Assembly: GCA_038087015.1 (NCBI GenBank)
Contig: JASBNA010000149.1
Coordinates: 1-22,762 of the forward strand
From: Cerrena zonata
Lineage: Eukaryota > Basidiomycota > Agaricomycetes > Polyporales > Cerrenaceae
DNA length: 22,762 bases
Direction of reading: 5' to 3'
Part shown: positions 16,785-22,762 of the stretch, one piece after another
Position numbering within the stretch: position 1 is the first letter of the stretch
Layout of the letters: each line of letters opens with the position of its first letter
Made by a program: the position numbers and the translations under genes
The notes under the pieces: generated by a model
Databases searched by the model: none
The model's input: only the letters and a program-made list of their open reading frames with translations
What the model was told of the DNA's origin: nothing

Positions 16785-17876
16785 ATGAATAATCAAGAGC
16801 TCTTTAAGTTGTTGAAAAACTCCAAGGTTGCACAAGTGGCATCCCCTTTGAGTCCCAAGTTGAGAAGAAGCACTTCTGTTCCAACCCATCAAATCATTCA
16901 TACTCCCCAATCTAGTGCTCATAGATCTAACTATGGTTTGAAAACCAGTTTACCTCGTCAAGTTGGACGTTCTCATGTTGTTTTCAATGATTTAGATAAC
17001 TTCAAAGGTATGCCCGATGTCGAAAAGTATTCCGGTCAATACTATAATCTTTTGAAATTTAAAGAAAGCGGGATGGTTTTGAAAAGACGTCCAAACGAAC
17101 CAAATCCTTTATTTCCTTCTGAAGTTACTAAATCTAAATCATTCGGCTCTTTAGAGGAAGACGGAAATATATTATCTGCTTTCAAGTTGAAAAATGATGC
17201 CTCTTCAAGAGATGTTCTTAAAATTATTCGTAAAAATCCAGAATTACATAGTAAATTTCAAAATTGGTTGCTTGAAAATAACCCTGAAGCAATTTTAATC
17301 AATAATCCTGCAAATATCGAAAGATTATTGAAAGAATTCATTGGATCTGATCGTGGTGTATCCAAAAACAAAGTTAAAGTGTCTGATTTCACTAGAAAAT
17401 TAGGTAAGACTGCCCGTTCGTCTATTGCATCAAAAGTTCAAGGTACTGCTGGTTTTTCATATTCTCAAAAGGGTAGACTATCAAATACTCCAAATGGTGT
17501 TAAATATAATATCATTGCTCCAGGTAGATTGGTTGATGATAGGGAAGCCGCCATTGGTGGATTTGTCTCCCAACTTAGTGATCGTAGTGTCACTTTACAA
17601 TCAAATTACAGTAAATCTTATCCAGGTAAACACTCAAGACAATTTGTCATGCCATTCAAGTTAAGAGAAGCAGAATTAAACCATGAAGGTAAAGTTAGAA
17701 TAAGTTCCGAAGGTGTTATAGCTGGTTCTTGGATGAATAGAATGGATATCCCATTAAATTCTAAGAACTCTTTCACTCCTGCTAATCCAAACTTCGATAA
17801 TGCTGACGCTAGAAATAGTGATAATTCTTCTTTAGAAAACTTATTGGGTATTCTTAGCTCCGACACAAAAAATTAA
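16785..17876 (+). CDS. MRP51: Mrp51 (bS1m), mitochondrial small ribosomal subunit protein
   Basis: Mrp51 is a component of the yeast mitoribosome small subunit and is linked to translation of mitochondrial mRNAs through their 5' leaders. It acts in the matrix. The N-terminus LFKLLKNSKVAQV and then THQIIHTPQSSAHRSNYGLK, LPRQVGRSHVVFNDLDNF and the Q-Y-Y-N-L-L-KFKESG segment match S. cerevisiae Mrp51 in order. The basic first 60 residues would also serve as a mitochondrial import signal. The length of 363 aa is close to the S. cerevisiae protein (about 344). The ATG at 16785-16787 is the first in frame. I found no CTG codon in the gene, as expected for a well-expressed gene in this clade. It is convergent with SWC3. 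Confidence 0.93.
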   Translation: MNNQELFKLLKNSKVAQVASPLSPKLRRSTSVPTHQIIHTPQSSAHRSNYGLKTSLPRQVGRSHVVFNDLDNFKGMPDVEKYSGQYYNLLKFKESGMVLKRRPNEPNPLFPSEVTKSKSFGSLEEDGNILSAFKLKNDASSRDVLKIIRKNPELHSKFQNWLLENNPEAILINNPANIERLLKEFIGSDRGVSKNKVKVSDFTRKLGKTARSSIASKVQGTAGFSYSQKGRLSNTPNGVKYNIIAPGRLVDDREAAIGGFVSQLSDRSVTLQSNYSKSYPGKHSRQFVMPFKLREAELNHEGKVRISSEGVIAGSWMNRMDIPLNSKNSFTPANPNFDNADARNSDNSSLENLLGILSSDTKN

Positions 17877-17976
17877 TCATGTAAATACATATCTATAAAT
17901 ATATTTTGGTACATATATAAATAAATTTTAAATCATACACTGTGAACTATTGTACATTTATTTCAAGCAACGGACT
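17877..17976. terminator. Shared 3' end region between convergent MRP51 and SWC3
   Basis: This 100-bp spacer separates the two stop codons. It holds TACATATATA at 17910-17919, a good yeast polyadenylation efficiency element, followed by AATAAA at 17920-17925, a positioning element, for the plus-strand transcript. The AT alternation gives TATATA-type elements on the minus strand as well, so the region probably ends transcripts from both sides. The real 3' ends may overlap. Confidence 0.6.
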
Positions 17977-20900
17977 TTACTCTTCGGTCCTTTTGTCTTC
18001 TGGGGTCTTTTCTTCGGGCCCTTTGGCTTCTTTAGTGTCTTTGTCCTCTTCGGTGTCTTTGGCTACTTCGATATTCTCTCCCTTCAGTGAATCATTTGAA
18101 TTATTGGCTGGAACAGTTTCGGCAACGCTTTCTTTATCATCTGGTTTATCAGACACGCTCATTGTTGACTCCTCTTTCTTGACAGACAATCCTTCATTAT
18201 TATTTTCGGGGCCATTAGAAACATTTTCATGACTGGTTGTCTCGTCGGTATCTTTAATATCCTTATTCGGTTGATTGTCACCGCTTTCAAGATTTTCCTG
18301 TTCAGATTTTAACTTCTTGGAGCGAGGATTTGTTGGAGCTTTCGTTTTTCTCTTTTTGACTCCCTGTTGAGTAGATGCTGTATTAGTTACAGGTGCCGGA
18401 ACAACACCCGGCATTTTCTTTTCTTCTTGAACAATATTGACTCTCAAACTTTCAGCGAGTTCTTCATCTACTTTTCCATCAACTTGATACCATAAATTAA
18501 AGCTATTAAAGCGTGTTCCAACTTTCAAAATGTGCTCCATTTTTTCACGGACTTCATGCACTGGCTTAACACTATTTGTAATCAAAGGGACCAATCTAGT
18601 TGGTATTTCTTTAATCTTAAAAGTCATTGCGGTGTATTTATACTCCGGTTCGGTAGGAGGCTCGAGTTTCTTCTCTGCTGCCTTTCTGGGAACTGGGCCC
18701 CTTCTTTTCTTACGGCCTCCTCTTCTTGGAGGAGGGGCTTTTCTTTTAGGTTTTACAGCCAGATCCAAATCAGGGTTACCGACTTCTTCCACTGGTTCTT
18801 CTTTTACCTCTTCTTTAGCCTCTTCTTTTAACTCTTCTTTTGCGTCTTCTGTTTCTTCGTTTTTTGTCTCTTCTATAGGAATTTCGTCGGCTTTGTCGTT
18901 AATAGCTTCTTTTGTCTTCAATTCACTATTTTCATTGGTGTCATTATTTTCCAGTTTATTCTCGGAAGTCTTTTCGGTGTTTTCATCACCATTTTCAGGG
19001 TTGTTCAGACTTTCGGGGTTTTTCTGCTCCTCTTCTTTCTTTTTCTCTTCTTCTTCGAGTCTTTTCGCTGCTTCTTCTTCTTCAATCTTCTTCCGCTTCT
19101 CTGCTTCCTCCGCTTCATGACGTTCTCTGATAGCTCTTTCATATTCACCCAATTTCTTTTCGTAGTCTTCTACTTCATCGCTATTATGAATCCAAAGAAA
19201 ACTCATCAAAATATCCTTGGTATCCGAAACGTCTTCATTATCAGTACGAACTGTGGTTGCACCATGGTCATTTGTAGTGTCAACAACTTCGCAAATTGAA
19301 TACTGAGGTAATAAGTATCTGATATTAGGGTTTTCCACAAATTCGAAAAGTAATGTAGCATCATATAAGTACTTTTCTTGAAATGCTGTAAGCTTCTGTT
19401 CTTTTGGGATTTTGGATTTCGGTTGCTTAGGTGTTTTAGGCTCTTTAGGCTTTTTAGGGTCTTTGATTTTCTTTTCCTTAGGGATTTTTGGAGTTTTCGG
19501 TTCTTTAGGTTTCTTTTCTTTTGGAAGTTTAGGTTCCTTTGTCTTCTTTTCCTTGGGAGGCTTTTTCTCTTTAGGAGGCTTTGGGGTCTTAGGAACTTTG
19601 TTTTGTTTCGTCTTCTTTTGCTTGGGTAATATACCATTTGGAAATAAATTTGCATGTTCAGGTTGAGGTCCCATAGCTCTCGCTCTTTCGATGTATCCTT
19701 TGAATAACACTATTTGCTCTTGAGATGCTTTTCCTGAGGCAACAGTCTTCATTAAGTCATTCAAAGATTCTTCTCTTCTAGCAATAGCGTTCAAGTTCGA
19801 TATCATGATTGTGTTTTCAACTGAACGCATGTCTGACGATGGTGCACGCTGTTGAGGGCGTTGAGCTGGAGTGCTTATCGGTCTGGTACTATCACTCGAA
19901 GACAGCGAAGTAGCTACTGTGTGTGTTTCAGATGGCCTCAGTGCTACTAAGGGCTGCGGTGGGGCTCCGGTTTTAATTATATTGTTGGAATTCGATTTTT
20001 CATCATTTGTTGACCCTTTCGGCTCAGATTTAGTCTGATCAGTAGTCGTTGCATCTGAGGCCAAGGTCTCTTTCCCTGTAGAAGACAGTGAGGAGCTTTC
20101 ACCTTTCCCACTAACTTCGTTTCCTGAATCAATGTTTGTAGGTTTGGGGTCCTTCTGTTCATCTGGGTCTGATCCTGTTGAAGTCGGTTGTTTTCCTTCA
20201 ATATCTTTGGGAACGTCACCGTCTTTGTCTCTTGAATCTCCCATCTTTTTATTGTCCTGTAAGCCCTGTTCAGACGATACAGCTTTATCGGAGTCTGCAG
20301 TTGGAATTGTAACCGTCTTCCCGATTTCATCCGGTTCACTGTTATAAGTTTCGATTTTTGGTTCAGAAACTTCTTCAGGTTGATTGGGATTCGATTCCAC
20401 TATTTTATTTTCTTGATTTATTACTCTCGTACTTTCTTTCTGTTCCTCAGCAGGCCCGAGACTGTCAATATTCCTTTCCACATTTTTATCTTCGCTTTCA
20501 GTATCATTAACTTGTGCTTTCGGTCCGCCAGGTAAAGTATTGTCGGGTGCCTTTTCCGAAGAGGAATCTCTCAAATTATTTGAGTCTGGTTTACCAATAT
20601 TTGCTTTGTCGGTGTCCGGTCTCTGAGGGTCACTTTTCAGGACTTCAGAATTATTCAATTCTTCCACTTTTTTTTCATCTGGTAAGTTGGTATCCTCCTT
20701 TTTCCTAATCGGCTTATCTGGACGGTCATCTTTGACTATAAACAATCTTATTTGGAAAAAATGAGGACCTAAACTGAAAGAACCATCGCATAGTTTAACC
20801 ATTACATCTCTAGCACTGACTTCACTCCCTAATACTGGAACTCTTTCATTTTGATCTTTAGTCAGTTGATGCGCTCTACCACGACCCACATTTGATGCAG

Positions 20901-21243
20901 TATGATGCCCTCTTGGATCTTCTTTTTCTTTCTCCTTCTCTTGTTCAGCTAACTTCTTAGCATATGAACTTTGTTTCACCCAAAATAGCTTAAACATCGG
21001 AGGATTATGAAGATAGTTGTATCGCGATCTTAGTAGTGAATTATATAAAACAGCGCTATCTTTAATAGTCAAGGGATTGTTGAAAGCATCTTCATAATGA
21101 CCATCTGGAGGGGCATTGTACGATAACGGCAAACCATTTAACGTTTCAAAAGGACGAACAATTGTTCGAGATAGCTGTTCTTGTTCTCGTTCAATTTCCT
21201 CTCTTTTCGCCGATGCAATACGACGTCTCATACGAGGCGGCAT
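17977..21243 (-). CDS. SWC3: Swc3, subunit of the SWR1 chromatin-remodelling complex (expanded, 1088 aa)
   Basis: Swc3 belongs to SWR1, the nuclear complex that exchanges H2A for H2A.Z. The conserved blocks of the family are all present but spread out. VRPFETLNGLPLSYN then NPLTIKDSAVLYNSLLRSRY (about residues 28-75) and MFKLFW lie at the N-terminus. MVKLCDGSFSLGPHFFQIRL follows at about 148-167. NLNAIARREESLNDLMKTVA is at about 482-501. LTAFQEKYLYDATLLFEFVE is at about 618-637, then FLWIHNSDEVEDYEKKL. The C-terminal AMTFKIKEIPTRLVPLITNS to FNLWYQVDGKVDEELAESLR spans about 868-935. Between them are long Ser/Asp/Lys-rich disordered linkers, a Lys-Pro repeat (543-617), a Glu/Lys coiled-coil-like stretch (about 700-750) and an Arg/Gly/Lys-rich basic patch (836-851). 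The S. cerevisiae protein is 625 aa. Start is ATG 21241-21243. Of eight CTG codons noticed, none is in a conserved block. Confidence 0.9.
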   Translation of the reverse strand: MPPRMRRRIASAKREEIEREQEQLSRTIVRPFETLNGLPLSYNAPPDGHYEDAFNNPLTIKDSAVLYNSLLRSRYNYLHNPPMFKLFWVKQSSYAKKLAEQEKEKEKEDPRGHHTASNVGRGRAHQLTKDQNERVPVLGSEVSARDVMVKLCDGSFSLGPHFFQIRLFIVKDDRPDKPIRKKEDTNLPDEKKVEELNNSEVLKSDPQRPDTDKANIGKPDSNNLRDSSSEKAPDNTLPGGPKAQVNDTESEDKNVERNIDSLGPAEEQKESTRVINQENKIVESNPNQPEEVSEPKIETYNSEPDEIGKTVTIPTADSDKAVSSEQGLQDNKKMGDSRDKDGDVPKDIEGKQPTSTGSDPDEQKDPKPTNIDSGNEVSGKGESSSLSSTGKETLASDATTTDQTKSEPKGSTNDEKSNSNNIIKTGAPPQPLVALRPSETHTVATSLSSSDSTRPISTPAQRPQQRAPSSDMRSVENTIMISNLNAIARREESLNDLMKTVASGKASQEQIVLFKGYIERARAMGPQPEHANLFPNGILPKQKKTKQNKVPKTPKPPKEKKPPKEKKTKEPKLPKEKKPKEPKTPKIPKEKKIKDPKKPKEPKTPKQPKSKIPKEQKLTAFQEKYLYDATLLFEFVENPNIRYLLPQYSICEVVDTTNDHGATTVRTDNEDVSDTKDILMSFLWIHNSDEVEDYEKKLGEYERAIRERHEAEEAEKRKKIEEEEAAKRLEEEEKKKEEEQKNPESLNNPENGDENTEKTSENKLENNDTNENSELKTKEAINDKADEIPIEETKNEETEDAKEELKEEAKEEVKEEPVEEVGNPDLDLAVKPKRKAPPPRRGGRKKRRGPVPRKAAEKKLEPPTEPEYKYTAMTFKIKEIPTRLVPLITNSVKPVHEVREKMEHILKVGTRFNSFNLWYQVDGKVDEELAESLRVNIVQEEKKMPGVVPAPVTNTASTQQGVKKRKTKAPTNPRSKKLKSEQENLESGDNQPNKDIKDTDETTSHENVSNGPENNNEGLSVKKEESTMSVSDKPDDKESVAETVPANNSNDSLKGENIEVAKDTEEDKDTKEAKGPEEKTPEDKRTEE
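19393..19617 (-). repeat. Degenerate Lys-Pro-Glu repeat within SWC3
   Basis: About 75 codons encode a degenerate repeat built from units such as PKEKK, PKEPKTPK and PKIPKEKK. At DNA level it is a run of imperfect 12-18 nt repeats that appear on the plus strand as variants of CTTTAGG and CTTTTTAGG. It lies just before the conserved LTAFQEKYLYD block. The high positive charge could bind DNA or histones, or act as a nuclear localisation signal; this is inference. The repeat also produces long open frames on the opposite strand that are not genes. Confidence 0.75.
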
Positions 21244-21531
21244 GGTTGTTGATCAATATCTCTATTCTTATATATATGATTTTTTAAAATAAGTTTTAAT
21301 TATCTTTTCATCAATGATTTTTGAAAAGTATTTCTTCAGTATTGTATTTATTTTTTTTTCCTCATACTTTCGGTTGTACTGCATATTATCAAAAAAAGAG
21401 TTTGCAACCTACAAGAGAATAGATGGATTCTCTTATTCCATACATCTTTGGTGTTTCGCTTTTGAAAGATAAATCTAGCTAGGGTCAGAGTGACTACTTA
21501 AGAATAAATGAGTAAATGCAATAGAGAAAAA
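21244..21531. promoter_or_regulatory. SWC3 promoter and 3' region of the right-edge gene
   Basis: This 288-bp spacer lies between two minus-strand genes. It includes a T9 tract near 21350-21358 and a TATATATAAG on the minus strand at 21268-21277. That element is only about 25 bp from the SWC3 ATG, too close for an ordinary TATA box unless the leader is minimal. No RNA gene is visible. Confidence 0.4.
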
Positions 21532-22762
21532 TCATAAACCATCTTCCAACGCGTCCAAGCCTTGGTTGAATGATTTAATCATAGAATCCAATTCACTGAT
21601 CAACTTGTCTTTAGGTACAGTGTCCATGAAAAATTCTGGGTTTATAGCTGGGATTAGTGGGAATTTCGTTTTGGAGACAACAGTAGCTGAGGATGGAGAA
21701 GTTCCACCTAGAGAAGTGGTTCTTGGAAGGAAAAGATTAGATCCCGTTGTATTGGTGGTTATAGGAGCCGTGTTTGGACCGGAATTTGAAGCTGACTTCT
21801 TCTGCCCTTGGACTTGTTGTGTTTGTATATTAGTGGTGAAGTGTCTTTGTCCAATTGAAGATGTAGACTCGGTACGTTCCCTGTTTTGATGGGCATGTTC
21901 TTCAGCTGGATTTTCTCTTTCGGCAACAGGAGTCATAGTCATAGGGAAGTTTGTTAATTGAGAAATACTTACACCAAACTGGTTTACTGCACTGTCTGTA
22001 TTTTCATTGTTGACGTCCTGTTCGTATTCATTATTTGTAAGGGCAGACAAACTATTGAATGTCGTGGAAGGAGTAGGCATTTGAATGTGTAAACTTGGTT
22101 TGCCCTTTCTAGGCTTGGGGTGGTTGGTTGGTGCTGCTGTTGAGGAAGTAGATGGGGGATTTGTTGTGGATCCTGAACTTGGGGCATCATTAGTTGATTT
22201 GGAGCTATATGCTGTTTGATTTGATGATTCTGGAAGCTTCATGTTAATGGGCTGTAATAAGGGGTTATTATTTGAATGTAAAGCCCGCATAGTTTTCGAA
22301 GGAGACCCTGTATTAGCTCCACTTGCTTCATGAAGTAAAGCTGATGAAGGAGGAGGAGCAGGAGAAGGAGTTTTTGAATGAATGTGATTACTAGTATAAG
22401 GTGGCGTGTGGGGCATAGCTTGTTGTTGCTGTTGAGGGTCAGGAACAAGAGGAGAGTCTTGGGAATGTAAAGATTCTTGATTACTCAAATTTGAAATGGA
22501 GCTACTAGCAGTATTTGAAATGGTTAATTTCCTAGGACGATTCATAGTGGAATTGGCGGAAGATCTAGACTCCAAGGCTGCTGAAGCTGATTGGGAGTGG
22601 TGTAAAGCTGGAGGTCGACTCAATTGATGGTTAGAAGGGTTAGAAGTGGTGCCATTTGCTTGATTTAAGTTTTTACTAGCAAAGTTAGCTAAATTGTCCA
22701 TATCAGGGATTTCAATGGTAGGGGATTCAACGCGGTTATCATTCAAATTTGCAAAGCTAGTA
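21532..22762 (-). CDS. Unrecognised Ser/Thr/Asn-rich protein, C-terminal part (5' end off window)
   Basis: The frame is open from the right edge to TGA 21532-21534, about 410 codons, without a plausible start: the first possible start codons in frame are TTG or internal Met. The N-terminal part therefore lies beyond base 22762. The composition is strongly biased to Ser, Thr, Asn, Pro and Gln, with a Q5 run, and is probably disordered. Two places look ordered: KPSLHIQMPTP near 22090, and the C-terminal tail KFPLIPAINPEFFMDTVPKD followed by an amphipathic stretch (LISELDSMIKSFNQGLDAL). The bias fits a transcription factor or signalling regulator. KPSLHIQMP recalls the short motif after the disordered region in Rlm1/Smp1-type MADS factors, but that is a weak hint and I do not assign a name. 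No CTG codon was noticed in the part I scanned. Confidence 0.8.
   Translation of the reverse strand, partial: TSFANLNDNRVESPTIEIPDMDNLANFASKNLNQANGTTSNPSNHQLSRPPALHHSQSASAALESRSSANSTMNRPRKLTISNTASSSISNLSNQESLHSQDSPLVPDPQQQQQAMPHTPPYTSNHIHSKTPSPAPPPSSALLHEASGANTGSPSKTMRALHSNNNPLLQPINMKLPESSNQTAYSSKSTNDAPSSGSTTNPPSTSSTAAPTNHPKPRKGKPSLHIQMPTPSTTFNSLSALTNNEYEQDVNNENTDSAVNQFGVSISQLTNFPMTMTPVAERENPAEEHAHQNRERTESTSSIGQRHFTTNIQTQQVQGQKKSASNSGPNTAPITTNTTGSNLFLPRTTSLGGTSPSSATVVSKTKFPLIPAINPEFFMDTVPKDKLISELDSMIKSFNQGLDALEDGL

Noticed and set aside
18530..19666. Several Ser/Phe/Leu-rich open frames on the plus strand
   Set aside because: They are antisense shadows of the Lys/Glu/Pro-rich codons of SWC3; the low-complexity composition explains the lack of stops.
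1..22762. A novel multi-gene system, transposon, virus-derived element or CRISPR array
   Set aside because: All complete genes belong to dispersed, conserved eukaryotic pathways. There are no terminal repeats, transposase or reverse-transcriptase motifs, or regularly spaced repeats.

Overview
The window is chromosomal DNA from a budding yeast. It is AT-rich, intron-poor and tightly packed, and every recognisable gene is a fungal nuclear gene. The best fit is the CTG (serine-decoding) clade, the relatives of Debaryomyces, Scheffersomyces and Candida. Two observations support this. MDM10, VPS35, LAS1 and SWC3 look like proteins of that clade. CTG codons are also scarce: I counted 1 in the 600-codon CNT transporter, 2 in 565 codons of VPS35, 2 in 453 of LAS1, 0 in MRP51 and 0 in the right-edge gene. 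Most sit at hydrophilic or serine-rich positions. If the clade call is right, residues shown as Leu at CTG should be read as Ser. I cannot name the species.

Layout, left to right. VPS35 (retromer; minus strand, 3' part beyond the left edge) is at 1-1695. A concentrative (CNT-type) nucleoside transporter is at 2080-3882 (minus). ATG2 (autophagy lipid-transfer protein, minus) occupies 4476-10361 but is split over three reading frames by three apparent single-base deletions. LAS1 (rRNA-processing nuclease, minus) is at 10655-12016. A NIPA/DUF803-type membrane transporter is at 12296-13720 (minus). From a divergent promoter at about 13721-14115 the plus strand carries three genes in tandem: a SIN-type Cdc14-like protein (not the phosphatase) at 14116-15057, MDM10 at 15253-16602 and MRP51 at 16785-17876. 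MRP51 converges on SWC3 (SWR1 chromatin-remodelling subunit, minus, 17977-21243) with only 100 bp between them. The right edge holds the 3' part of an unrecognised Ser/Thr/Asn-rich protein (minus, 21532 to the edge).

The genes are a normal eukaryotic mixture (endosomal sorting, autophagy, ribosome biogenesis, ERMES, mitoribosome, chromatin) and do not form an operon-like system. I found no mobile element, tRNA, rRNA, CRISPR array or viral sequence, and no novel defence or biosynthetic cluster. The observations most worth a second look are the triple frameshift in ATG2 (sequence error or real loss of autophagy), the CTG codon evidence, the 73-nt homopurine tract and short upstream ORF before the nucleoside transporter, the long encoded poly(A) tracts upstream of LAS1 and MDM10, and the Lys-Pro repeat expansion in SWC3.
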